From Indibacter alkaliphilus LW1 (GTDB taxonomy: Bacteria; Bacteroidota; Bacteroidia; Cytophagales; Cyclobacteriaceae): 64,000 bases of DNA. Position numbers and translations under genes: made by a program. The notes below the pieces were generated by a model, which searched no databases, had not been told where the DNA came from, and saw only the letters and a list, made by a program, of their open reading frames with translations. Shown here piece by piece: positions 27,049-36,012 of the stretch. The first letter of the stretch is position 1. Each line of letters opens with the position of its first letter. Where the stretch lies: positions 336,259-400,258 of the forward strand of contig NZ_ALWO02000037.1 in assembly GCF_000295935.2 (NCBI RefSeq), read 5' to 3'.

Positions 27049-29852
27049 TGTCAAAAAAAAACCACCTCTCATTAGATTTCATTTTGTTTAAAGGCCTCCC
27101 TATCGCGTTAGTTGCGGTCGGAGGCCTTTTCAGCTTATTCAGTTTTTTTATATGGGACCAAGGTATTATGCCCATCTTACCAGGTCTTTTCACAGAAGCT
27201 ACAGAAATACCTCTAGATTATATCCAACTTGGATATGAGCTTATTCCCATAGAGATCGATAATTTTCTGCTCTTTCAGAATTTTGAATCATTGCCTCCGG
27301 GATTATTTCCTTGGGTAAGCATTACTTACGGGATGATTTTTTGGCTTTTGCTAAATCTCGGTATTACCCTGATCTCCGGGCTCAAAAGGATGTATTTTAT
27401 AGGAGCTTCCGCATTGCTTATATTTTTATGGACTTTCAGTAATATCAATGGCTTAAATATTGGTGGCTTGTCTAGCAATTACGCCCTGATAGGAATCATT
27501 TGCGGAACGACTATTCCGTTGGTCTTGATCTCATTTTTTGCTCAAAATTGGGGGTTCCGAAGTCGGTTTGCGTTGATTTTCTCTATAAGCACAATCAGCA
27601 TGACATTACTGATTTATTTTTCAGGTATTGAACAACCCGTCTTATGGATCTCAGAAAATTTAAGTCTTCCTGCTGCGATCATTGCTACTCTTTTTCTCCT
27701 GCATATTGGAAATGCTTTCATCACTGGAGTGACTGTTTTTCTGATCAAACTGAATAAGGGTACTTCATTAAAAATCAGCTGGCATATACTCATTGTTTTT
27801 TCATTGTATTTCCTTCTGGTTCTATTTACACTTTTGGATATTATGGGAGAGGTAAGTCTGCCCTTCCCCACTCTTCCTCCTATCATTCTGATGTTGGTTT
27901 CAGGTGTGTTGGGATATTATGTACTCAAGCTCAAGCTGAGCCAAACAGCCAATGATTTTGGGAACCCTTTCATTGCAATGAGTGGCTATCTACTTGCCTT
28001 TGCCATTACTCTTTGGACCTGGGCAATGGCAGGTTTCTCTGAAAATCAGCCACTCTATGAGTTTTTCAACCATGTGTTCCTCTACGGCCAAATAGCCCTT
28101 ACATTACTTTTTTTTATTTACTTGATGTCCAATTTTTCACAGGTACTCAATTCGGGAACAGATGTAGAAAAGATAATTTTCAAACCACAATTTTTCGCCT
28201 ATTTCCATATGAAAATAGGATCAATAATGGCATTAGTGATTTTGGTGGTCTTTGCAGATGCCATTATTGCAGTGCAGCTTTCCGCGGCAAGCACAAATAT
28301 TCATGCACAATATTATTATCAGACTGGAAAACCGCTACAGGCTGCTATACTGTATGAAAACAGTTGGGAACAATTTAGGAGAAATAAAAAAGCAAAAAAT
28401 GCCGCTGCGCATCTTCGTTTTCAATTAAATGAACCTAGTTTGGCCATGGACAACTTATATGAAAGCTTTGATATGGCGCCAACGGTTCAAAACACGCTTT
28501 TGATCAGTTCCAGACTTCATCGCATGGAGAAAGTATTTGATGCTGTTTTTTATCTAGAAAAAGGCTTGGAGTTTTTTCCGGAAAACCCCTATTTACTCAA
28601 CAATCTGGCCTTACTTTATTCCAAATTGAACAGACCCGTGGATGCGATGGCAATCATGGACCGACTCTCCGGAAAAAACAAAATTTCTCAAGCCAATGCC
28701 ATAGCCCTAAAAGTAAAGCATGGACTTTTCTACGATGAAGTTGAAGCCGAATCCTCTGATCAGATTTACAGAGTTAATTTCCTTACCTATTCCAACAAAA
28801 GAGGTGATTTTGCGCCATTTGAATTAGACATCAATAACCTTCCGGAAAATTTCCACCTCAAAACATCCATTCTCAGAAACCAATGGAGTAACCAAGTGAG
28901 TACACCGTTGGAAAAAGATTTGGAGCTGATGGATACCTTGATTGCTGCTGAGCAAATGAGTTTTGAGGAAAGAAACTTTAAGGAAACCCGTTTGCTGAGA
29001 ACCTATCAGGAAGGAATGGTGAATGAAAGTATCAAACAACTAGGAGGCATGGCAATGTCTTATCCTGGTTCTGCCGGTTATTACCATGCCTTGGCAGCAA
29101 AAGTTTTGGTGTCACAATGGGATCTGGAAAAGGCAGCCATTGATATTTTAGTTTCAGTTGAAAAGGGTTTTGAAAACCTCCAACCTTATCATCTTGCAGT
29201 TTTGTATTACGGTGGCAAGCCTGTAGAGGCCATTGGCTTTCAGAACAATTTCGAACTCTCATTCCCTGATTGGATGAGGTGGGATGGAGATGGCAAATTA
29301 GAACCAAACGACCTGACTGATTTTTTCGATAAGGTAGGAAGGTTTCATCATTCTCTTCCGGAACAGTTTATCAAGGATTTTAGGCAAATCAAAGATTCTA
29401 CTTTGAAGAGGCAGTATGGATATGCGATTATGAAACATAAAATCCATTGGTTTAGCAGCTCCGAATTTGAAAAGCTTTTAGATGAACTGGCAAAAGCAAT
29501 GGAGGGGATTTTCACAGAGAAGGATTTAATATCATGGTTTGATTTTGTACATGGAAATTCAAATCTCACCCCGGATGTTTCTCAAGAATTGCAAGAAGAA
29601 AAAGGCCTGACCAGAAATGCCTACAACGGTCCATTGATTTGGAAAAAATACCTGGAGAGCGAAGACGAAATGGAAAAGTATGAACTTTTACAGGAGGCCA
29701 TCCAATTCAACAAAGACCCGAAAATCTGGATAAGCTTTGTCAAACAAAGTCGGAAGTTAGGACTAGACACTTATGCCAGCTCAGCAATTTCAGCTATGCA
29801 AGGTTGGCTTTCAACCGATCAAATCGAAAAACTTCAAATGGAGAACCTATAG
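27048..29852 (+). CDS. Large polytopic membrane protein with C-terminal TPR-like domain, unknown function
   Basis: A 934-residue protein. The first ~425 residues contain about eleven predicted TM helices (for example LPIALVAVGGLFSLFSFFIW, NYALIGIICGTTIPLVLISF, LPPIILMLVSGVLGYYVL, GSIMALVILVVFADAIIAV). The remaining ~500 residues are helical and TPR-like (YYQTGKPLQAAILYENSW, YLEKGLEFFPENPYLLNNLALLY). I do not recognise an enzymatic motif. It is coupled to gatC by a 1-base overlap. The layout resembles a membrane platform holding a periplasmic protein-interaction domain. No terminator is seen after it; a 174-base gap separates it from the ABC ATPase. Confidence 0.8.
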   Translation: MSKKNHLSLDFILFKGLPIALVAVGGLFSLFSFFIWDQGIMPILPGLFTEATEIPLDYIQLGYELIPIEIDNFLLFQNFESLPPGLFPWVSITYGMIFWLLLNLGITLISGLKRMYFIGASALLIFLWTFSNINGLNIGGLSSNYALIGIICGTTIPLVLISFFAQNWGFRSRFALIFSISTISMTLLIYFSGIEQPVLWISENLSLPAAIIATLFLLHIGNAFITGVTVFLIKLNKGTSLKISWHILIVFSLYFLLVLFTLLDIMGEVSLPFPTLPPIILMLVSGVLGYYVLKLKLSQTANDFGNPFIAMSGYLLAFAITLWTWAMAGFSENQPLYEFFNHVFLYGQIALTLLFFIYLMSNFSQVLNSGTDVEKIIFKPQFFAYFHMKIGSIMALVILVVFADAIIAVQLSAASTNIHAQYYYQTGKPLQAAILYENSWEQFRRNKKAKNAAAHLRFQLNEPSLAMDNLYESFDMAPTVQNTLLISSRLHRMEKVFDAVFYLEKGLEFFPENPYLLNNLALLYSKLNRPVDAMAIMDRLSGKNKISQANAIALKVKHGLFYDEVEAESSDQIYRVNFLTYSNKRGDFAPFELDINNLPENFHLKTSILRNQWSNQVSTPLEKDLELMDTLIAAEQMSFEERNFKETRLLRTYQEGMVNESIKQLGGMAMSYPGSAGYYHALAAKVLVSQWDLEKAAIDILVSVEKGFENLQPYHLAVLYYGGKPVEAIGFQNNFELSFPDWMRWDGDGKLEPNDLTDFFDKVGRFHHSLPEQFIKDFRQIKDSTLKRQYGYAIMKHKIHWFSSSEFEKLLDELAKAMEGIFTEKDLISWFDFVHGNSNLTPDVSQELQEEKGLTRNAYNGPLIWKKYLESEDEMEKYELLQEAIQFNKDPKIWISFVKQSRKLGLDTYASSAISAMQGWLSTDQIEKLQMENL

Positions 29853-30026
29853 AACCTCTTATCGTTATTTCATTGTTTCACTTTAACAATTAGTCATTTT
29901 CTGCTATCTTCATCACGAAATTTCCGTAACAAGTCATATCTTGCTTTTTGACTTAAAATGAAGGAAGTCTCATAAATCCGGAACAGCTTAAATGGTGATG
30001 GCCACTGGCAAACAAATTATAGATTC

Positions 30027-30749
30027 ATGAAGAAAATTATCGAAACCAAGGATATACAGAAAATTTACAAAATGGGCGCTGAAGAAGTAAAAGCTCTTAA
30101 ATCTGTATCAATTGATATTCAAAAAGGTGAATATGTAGCCTTCATGGGTCCTTCAGGCTCCGGTAAATCTACTTTGATGAATATTATTGGCTGTCTGGAT
30201 ACGCCAACCGCTGGAACTTACATCCTGAACAATAAAGATGTAAGTGATATGAGTGAAAATGAATTAGCTGAAATCCGGAACAAAGAAATTGGTTTTGTTT
30301 TCCAGACATTTAACCTTTTGCCTAGGGCTAGCTGCTTGGAAAATGTAGCCCTGCCTTTGATCTACGCAGGGTTCGGGAAAACAGAAAGAGAAGAAATGGC
30401 ATTCAATGCCCTTGACAGTGTTGGGCTGGGGGATAGAGTTCATCACAGACCAAATGAACTTTCTGGTGGGCAAAGACAACGTGTTGCTATTGCGAGGGCT
30501 TTGGTCAATAATCCAAGTATTATTCTCGCTGATGAACCCACAGGAAACCTGGATACCAAAACTTCCTATGATATCATGGAGCTTTTCCATGAGCTTCATC
30601 AAAAAGGGAATACCATCATCATGGTAACCCATGAAGATGACATAGCACACTATGCTCACCGAATAGTCAGGCTAAGAGATGGGCTTGTAGAAACAGATAC
30701 CATTAATGCAAATCCAACTAGAGGAAGGGCGGCTTTAGCAACGGAATAG
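30027..30749 (+). CDS. ABC transporter ATP-binding protein, MacB/LolD type
   Basis: A 240-residue ABC ATPase. Walker A is GPSGSGKST (41-49), the Q-loop is [11 protein letters not shown], the signature is [15 protein letters not shown] (145-159), Walker B is [12 protein letters not shown], and the switch histidine is in [10 protein letters not shown]. The MacB/LolD class drives macrolide/peptide efflux or lipoprotein release together with an FtsX-like permease. No permease is adjacent on either side. It might work with the TolC-HlyD pair at 2.2-4.9 kb (inference), or with a permease outside the window. Confidence 0.93.
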   Translation: MKKIIETKDIQKIYKMGAEEVKALKSVSIDIQKGEYVAFMGPSGSGKSTLMNIIGCLDTPTAGTYILNNKDVSDMSENELAEIRNKEIGFVFQTFNLLPRASCLENVALPLIYAGFGKTEREEMAFNALDSVGLGDRVHHRPNELSGGQRQRVAIARALVNNPSIILADEPTGNLDTKTSYDIMELFHELHQKGNTIIMVTHEDDIAHYAHRIVRLRDGLVETDTINANPTRGRAALATE

Positions 30750-30780
30750 AAACAGATTACACTTTTTGTAAATAGATTGC

Positions 30781-30788
30781 TATTTTTG
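30781..30788 (+). promoter_or_regulatory. Putative -7 element for the cobalamin adenosyltransferase gene
   Basis: TATTTTTG matches TAnnTTTG, 47 bases before the ATG. No TTTG is found at the right distance upstream, so this is a partial match. Confidence 0.35.
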
Positions 30789-30834
30789 CGCCTGTAATTC
30801 CAAGCATTTTAATTTTCCAATTGGAAGTTCTATT

Positions 30835-31383
30835 ATGAAGATATATACAAAAACTGGTGATACGGGCAAGACTTCACTTTTGGGTGGAAAGAGAGTTTCC
30901 AAAGCAGATCTTAGAATTGATGCCTATGGAACTGTTGATGAATTGAACAGCTACATTGGCTTACTCAGAGATCAGGAAATAAATCAAAAAAGAGAAGCTC
31001 TGCTTAAGGAAGTTCAGGATAGACTTTTTACAATTGGAGCAACTTTGGCTACCGAACCAGGTAAGCAAAACGTAAAAAGACCTGATTTGCATGAAGAAGA
31101 TCTGGAACTTCTTGAGCGTGAAATTGACAATATGGAGTCCCAACTTCCCGCATTGAAGCATTTTATTTTGCCAGGCGGACATCAGGTAGTCTCATTTTGT
31201 CATATTGCCAGAACAGTCTGTAGAAGAACAGAACGCTGTGTAATTGATCTGATGCAGATAGAAGAAGTAGATGAAATCATTGTCAAATATTTAAATAGAC
31301 TTTCGGATTACTTATTTGTTTTAGGTAGACTGATTTCCCAAGATTTAGGGGTGGAAGAGGTCACTTGGAAGCCAAGGGTCTAA
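30835..31383 (+). CDS. Cob(I)alamin adenosyltransferase, PduO/MMAB type
   Basis: A 182-residue ATP:cob(I)alamin adenosyltransferase making coenzyme B12 from reduced cobalamin and ATP. Seen are the N-terminal ATP-binding MKIYTKTGDTGKTSLLGG, DAYGTVDELNSYIGLLRD, FILPGGH, and the C-terminal CRRTERCVIDL plus YLNRLSDYLFVLGR signatures of the PduO family. In Bacteroidota it usually serves methylmalonyl-CoA mutase. The possible propionyl-CoA-type carboxylase at 10.4 kb would belong to the same pathway, but the genes are far apart. Confidence 0.95.
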   Translation: MKIYTKTGDTGKTSLLGGKRVSKADLRIDAYGTVDELNSYIGLLRDQEINQKREALLKEVQDRLFTIGATLATEPGKQNVKRPDLHEEDLELLEREIDNMESQLPALKHFILPGGHQVVSFCHIARTVCRRTERCVIDLMQIEEVDEIIVKYLNRLSDYLFVLGRLISQDLGVEEVTWKPRV

Positions 31384-31526
31384 ATTCTATTAAATCGAAC
31401 TGGCCGGATAAAGGCAGATATAAATCATAAGTATAGGAACACTTACTGAACTGAATGTTGTCAAAAAATATTCTTCCCTACATAATTTGGTACAGCCTGG
31501 TGATCATTGAATAAAAAAATAAACAC

Positions 31527-32594
31527 ATGAAAACGACCTTACAGATAGACATCAAAAAAACTGAAAAATCAAAATTACCAAAGACTGATTTTGACAATTT
31601 GGTTTTTGGCCAATCCATCAGTGACCACATGTTTGTGGCAGATTATATCAATGGTGAATGGACAGACTTTAGAATAGAGCCTTATACTCCACTTTCTTTA
31701 AACCCTGCCAATGCAACACTTCATTATGGACAGTCAATTTTTGAAGGAATGAAGGCATACAAAAATGTATCTGGAGAAATACTTCTTTTTAGACCAGAAG
31801 CCAACCAGAAAAGGCTCAATGAGTCAGCTGAAAGAATGTGTATACCTGCTGTACCTGAGGAAGTATTTATGGAGGGTCTTTTTCAATTGTTGGATTTGGA
31901 TAGGGATTGGGTACCGGCAAAAGCCGGAGCATCGCTATATATCAGGCCATTTGTCTTTGCTACAGATGACTACCTGGGAGTAAGGCCTTCTGAAAAATAC
32001 AAATTCATGATTTTCACCTGCCCAGTTGGAAACTATTATTCCAAGCCGGTAAGTGTCAAAGTAGAATCAAAATACACCCGAGCTATAGAAGGCGGCACTG
32101 GATATGCTAAAGCAGCCGGAAACTATGCAGGCTCTCTTTACCCAGCTTTACTAGCGCAGAAAGAGGGATATGACCAACTCCTGTGGACAGATGGGAAAAA
32201 TCACCAGCACATAGAAGAAAGTGGCACAATGAACGTAATGTTCATGATTGATGATACCATTGTGACGGCTCCTACTAATACAGGTACAATCTTAAAAGGA
32301 ATAACCAGGGACTCAGTATTAGTTCTAGCAAAAGAAATGGGTTACAAAGTGGAAGAACGCTTCCTCAAAGTTAGTGAGTTGGAAAATGCTTTGAAAGAAG
32401 GGCAATTGAAAGAAGCCTTTGGTACAGGGACAGCAGCGACTATTGCACACATTGCTAGAATTAATGTAAATGGAGTGGACTACACATTGCCAGAAATACC
32501 TGGAAATGCATTTTCTAACCAAGTACTTCGCAAGTTAGATGCAATCAAGTACGGGCTGGAAGAAGACACTCATGGTTGGATTCAGAAAGTTTAA
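31527..32594 (+). CDS. ilvE: Branched-chain amino-acid aminotransferase
   Basis: A 355-residue BCAT of PLP fold-type IV, transferring amino groups between glutamate and Leu/Ile/Val. Characteristic segments are LHYGQSIFEGMKAYKN, RPEANQKRLNESAERMCIP, ASLYIRPFVFATDDYLGV, the PLP-lysine region GGTGYAKAAGNYAGSL, and IEESGTMNVMF. Length agrees with the ~350-residue group II (eukaryote-like) BCATs. Single gene, closed by the hairpin at 32620. Confidence 0.96.
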   Translation: MKTTLQIDIKKTEKSKLPKTDFDNLVFGQSISDHMFVADYINGEWTDFRIEPYTPLSLNPANATLHYGQSIFEGMKAYKNVSGEILLFRPEANQKRLNESAERMCIPAVPEEVFMEGLFQLLDLDRDWVPAKAGASLYIRPFVFATDDYLGVRPSEKYKFMIFTCPVGNYYSKPVSVKVESKYTRAIEGGTGYAKAAGNYAGSLYPALLAQKEGYDQLLWTDGKNHQHIEESGTMNVMFMIDDTIVTAPTNTGTILKGITRDSVLVLAKEMGYKVEERFLKVSELENALKEGQLKEAFGTGTAATIAHIARINVNGVDYTLPEIPGNAFSNQVLRKLDAIKYGLEEDTHGWIQKV

Positions 32595-32619
32595 AAATTT
32601 GTCCATAATTAATCTAATG

Positions 32620-32653
32620 AAAGGCCGTTCACAATTGTACGGCCTTTTAGTTT
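32620..32653 (+). terminator. Terminator of ilvE
   Basis: AAAGGCCGT (32620-32628) pairs with ACGGCCTTT (32639-32647) across a 10-base loop, followed by TAGTTT. It lies 25 bases after the stop. Confidence 0.85.
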
Positions 32654-32680
32654 AAAATACCAAATGAACAGTTTGAAGTT

Positions 32681-33232
32681 ATGAGATCAGCAAGCTTTAT
32701 AATTCTTACCCTTGCTCTGTTTATATTTGCAGGATCAATTTCCCCAACAAAATCCTTTGCTCAAGAGATCTCAGAAAAATTCATTCTTTTAAAAAAAGGA
32801 AAAAATCAGAAGACCCAAATTAAATTCAGGGTTGGAGAAAGCTTTTCATATAAAGTCAAAGATTTTGATTTTTTCTTAGAGGATATAATTGTTGATATTC
32901 AATCTGACATTATTGTCTTGAGGGAAAATATCCTTCGCCCCGAGGATATATTGGCAGTAGATATCCGGCATAAAGATGAGCGCAATCAAACCTTAAAAAA
33001 CATCTCCTTACTAGGTATGGGGGGAGGAGTGCTTTTTTTAAGTGGATTCACCTTTTCAAGTCTTATTCAGGAAGGCAATTTATCACAACTTGAAAGCTCT
33101 TGGCCGATTCCCGTTGCACTTTTTGGAGCCGGATACGCCATGTCATTTTTAAAATATAAGACTTTCAAAAACAGGGGGAGAAATAAAATCCAATTGGTAA
33201 TTCTCTACGAGGATCAAATAGAAATAGGTTAA
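32681..33232 (+). CDS. Hypothetical exported/membrane protein
   Basis: A 183-residue protein of no family I recognise. It has a clear signal peptide (SFIILTLALFIFAGSISP, cleavage near SFAQ at about residue 28). A small beta-rich domain follows (QIKFRVGESFSYKVKDFDFFLEDI; VDIQSDIIVLREN). Two hydrophobic stretches (about 106-125 NISLLGMGGGVLFLSGFTF and 142-158 IPVALFGAGYAMSF) may be membrane helices. It is flanked by the ilvE terminator and by prfB, so it is transcribed alone or with prfB 48 bases downstream. Confidence 0.75.
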   Translation: MRSASFIILTLALFIFAGSISPTKSFAQEISEKFILLKKGKNQKTQIKFRVGESFSYKVKDFDFFLEDIIVDIQSDIIVLRENILRPEDILAVDIRHKDERNQTLKNISLLGMGGGVLFLSGFTFSSLIQEGNLSQLESSWPIPVALFGAGYAMSFLKYKTFKNRGRNKIQLVILYEDQIEIG

Positions 33233-33280
33233 GACCAATATTTTCACGAATTTCGCAACTCTTAAAAAACAAAATCAATT

Positions 33281-34382
33281 ATGACATCAGACCAGTTGAA
33301 AGACTTGAAAGCCCGCGTTTCGGCTTTGAGGAGGTATCTTTGACTACGACAAGAAGAAAGCTGAAATAGAAGATTTAGAGGCTGTATCAGCGCAGCCCGA
33401 TTTTTGGAACAATCCCGAAGAAGCAGAAAAAACGATGAAGCAAATCCAGCTAAGAAAAGGCTGGACCAGTTCATTTGAAAATGTAGAGACATTGACCCAA
33501 GACTTGGAAGTGCTCTATGATTTCTACAGCATGGATGAAGTATCAGAGGAAGAAATAAAATCCGAATACAAAAAATCACTGAATGCTGTTGAGGAGCTTG
33601 AACTGAAGAAAATGCTCGGCGGAGAGGAGGATCAACTCAATGCCATGCTCGAAATCAACCCTGGAGCAGGGGGTACTGAGAGTAACGATTGGGCATCTAT
33701 TCTCATGAGAATGTATATCATGTGGGGAGAAAAAAACGGATATAAAGTCCGTGAAGTAGATCTACAGGAAGGTGAAGTAGCAGGAATCAAGTCCGTGACC
33801 TTGGAATTTGAAGGTCCGCTGGCCTATGGATTTCTTAAATCCGAATCAGGTGTACACAGACTCGTAAGAGTATCACCTTTTGATAGCAATGGAAGAAGAC
33901 ACACCTCATTTGCATCAGTCTATGTCTACCCCGTGGTGGATGATTCCATTGAGATTGAAATCAACCCCTCTGATGTGGAACTTCACACATCCCGATCAGG
34001 TGGAGCCGGTGGACAGAATGTCAATAAGGTAGAAACAAAAGTACAGTTGACGCACAAACCAACTGGTATCGTAGTAGTCTGTCAGATAGAAAGGTCTCAG
34101 CTTGCCAATAGAGAAAAGGCTATGCAAATGCTTAAATCCAGACTCTATCAAATGGAAATGGAAAAACGCAATGCAGAAAGGGCTAAGATCGAATCCGGAA
34201 AAATGAAAATTGACTTCGGTTCACAGATCAGAAACTATGTTTTGCACCCCTATAAATTAGTCAAAGATGCGAGGACTGGACATGAAACATCAGATGTGCA
34301 AACTGTTTTGGACGGTGGCCTTGGAGAGTTCATCAAATCCTACCTCTTAGCACAAAGCGAAGAAGAAGCTGAGAAAAATTAA
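33281..34382 (+). CDS. prfB: Peptide chain release factor 2, with programmed +1 frameshift
   Basis: RF2 recognises UGA and UAA stop codons. The first 20 codons (ATG 33281 to CTT 33340) end in an in-frame TGA (33341-33343). The +1 frame from GAC at 33342 encodes the remaining 346 residues, total 366. The slippery CTTTGAC is preceded by the Shine-Dalgarno-like GGAGG, the classical autoregulatory arrangement. The catalytic [14 protein letters not shown] loop and [21 protein letters not shown] segments confirm RF2. The codon-recognition region falls within [20 protein letters not shown] start inside the second frame (for example 33435) would lose the N-terminal domain. Terminated at 34392. Confidence 0.96.
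33329..33344 (+). promoter_or_regulatory. prfB programmed frameshift site
   Basis: The sequence AGGAGGTATCTTTGAC holds a Shine-Dalgarno-like AGGAGG, three bases of spacer, the slippery CTT (33338-33340), the in-frame TGA (33341-33343) and the +1 codon GAC. When RF2 is scarce the ribosome slips and makes more RF2. Confidence 0.93.
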
Positions 34383-34391
34383 ATTAACTAC

Positions 34392-34424
34392 TCCGGGGTC
34401 ATTATGGCCCCGGATTGTTTTTTT
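34392..34424 (+). terminator. Terminator of prfB
   Basis: TCCGGGG (34392-34398) pairs with CCCCGGA (34408-34414); the stem can extend two pairs inward with one G-U. A T-run interrupted by one G follows. Confidence 0.88.
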
Positions 34425-34472
34425 GAAAATATCGAGTAAAAAACACTACCCTATTCCTCCTTCAGGTACTCC

Positions 34473-35660
34473 ATGAGATTTCTCCCGACTTTTTTTACAT
34501 TAAATTTCTTTGTTCTCTGCCTGAGTTCATTTTTATTTTTTGCCAGCTTCAACATGATCATCCCGGAACTACCGGCTTACCTCACATCTTTGGGAGGAGA
34601 AGATTATAAAGGGCTTATCATATCTCTATTCACATTGACAGCAGGGCTTTCAAGACCTTTCAGTGGTAAATTGGCAGACAAAATAGGCCGAATTCCTGTT
34701 ATGGTTGTAGGAGCAAGCATTTGCTTTCTGGTCAGTCTTCTATATCCTATCATCACATCTGTAGCAGGATTTCTTTTCTTGAGATTTATACACGGGTTTT
34801 CCACTGGATTTACGCCCACCGGAACTTCTGCCTACGTAGCAGACCTAGTCCCATTTAACAAAAGGGGCGAAGCAATGGGTATTCAATCTTTATTTGGCTC
34901 TTTGGGTATGGCTGCTGGACCTGCTCTCGGAGGCTATATTGCCAGTATCTGGGGGATCACCCCTTTATTTTATACATCTGCTGGTTTTGCAGTGTTATCC
35001 GTCTTGGTAATTATCAGGTTAAAGGAGTCTGTGGAAAACACAGAAGCTATGAGCATTAGACATTTCAGGTTGAACAGACATGAAATTATAGAGAAAAGGG
35101 TGCTGGCCCCCTCCTTGGTATTACTGCTGACAGTTTTTTCCTTCGGGACAGTACTTACGATCATCCCTGATTATTCTGAATTTCTGGGCATAAAAAATAA
35201 AGGTCTGTTTTTCGCTGTATTTACCCTTTCATCATTGGGGATTCGGGTAATTGCGGGAAAGACTTCTGATAGGTATGGAAGAATCCCCGTCATGAAAGTA
35301 GCTACACTTTCCATGGCCTTGGCCATGCTCATCATCGCATTTGCTCAAAGTAAAGGCATGTTACTCTTCGGTGGAGTAATTTTTGGAGCCTCTGTAGGAA
35401 TGAATTCTCCCACAATTTCAGCTTGGACAATTGACCTTTCTTTAGATGCTTTTAGAGGAAGAGCACTTGCTACCATGTATATAGCTCTTGAGGCAGGCAT
35501 AGGTATTGGGGCCCTGGCATCAGGTTACATCTTTGCCAATAAAACCGAAAATTTTCCTGTCGTTTTTTCAATCGGAGCTGTAACTTCCATTCTGGCCTTT
35601 ATATATCTCTTTACACTTCCAAAAAATCAAAAATATTTAGTCCCTACAGACAAATCATGA
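34473..35660 (+). CDS. MFS transporter
   Basis: A 395-residue major facilitator with about twelve TM helices. Motif A-like loops occur in both halves (GKLADKIGRIPVMVVG after TM2 and GKTSDRYGRIPVMK after TM8), with the motif C-like GMAAGPALGGYIA in TM5. Drug/proton antiport is the usual role of such proteins, but the substrate cannot be told. Between the prfB terminator and a gene-free stretch, so probably monocistronic. Confidence 0.9.
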   Translation: MRFLPTFFTLNFFVLCLSSFLFFASFNMIIPELPAYLTSLGGEDYKGLIISLFTLTAGLSRPFSGKLADKIGRIPVMVVGASICFLVSLLYPIITSVAGFLFLRFIHGFSTGFTPTGTSAYVADLVPFNKRGEAMGIQSLFGSLGMAAGPALGGYIASIWGITPLFYTSAGFAVLSVLVIIRLKESVENTEAMSIRHFRLNRHEIIEKRVLAPSLVLLLTVFSFGTVLTIIPDYSEFLGIKNKGLFFAVFTLSSLGIRVIAGKTSDRYGRIPVMKVATLSMALAMLIIAFAQSKGMLLFGGVIFGASVGMNSPTISAWTIDLSLDAFRGRALATMYIALEAGIGIGALASGYIFANKTENFPVVFSIGAVTSILAFIYLFTLPKNQKYLVPTDKS

Positions 35661-36012
35661 TGAAAATTTAACATCTGAAATTTGATTTCATACCCCTTAA
35701 ATTGTTTATTTAAAATGAATCTAGAAAAACCGTTTTCTTTGTGGAGAGATATACATTTTAACCGAATTTCCCCCGCATCTCCTAACAAAAGACCAACCAC
35801 GACAATAAGTTCCCTCTAAGCCTTGAAAATATTACATGAATGGCAGTACTATCTGCTATTTGAATTTTCATATTTTAATGATCCGGAAAAGTGTTTGAAA
35901 TAAAAAAAACTCACATAATCATTTTTATAAAAAACCTCAATATTTAACTGTATTTCAAAATTTTATAAAATTAATTTTTCAGTCTATTTTAAGAGCCTGT
36001 TTGTTTAACGCT
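35661..36012. other. Gene-free intergenic stretch (352 bases)
   Basis: AT-rich DNA between the MFS gene and the lysoplasmalogenase. I see no RNA gene, repeat or convincing terminator. A 34-codon frame from ATG 35714 has no recognisable features. The last ~100 bases should contain the lysoplasmalogenase promoter, but no good TAnnTTTG is visible. Confidence 0.6.

Noticed and set aside
35714-35818. 34-codon frame in the 352-base gap before lysoplasmalogenase
   Set aside because: No domain, no start context and no terminator, so not supportable as a gene.
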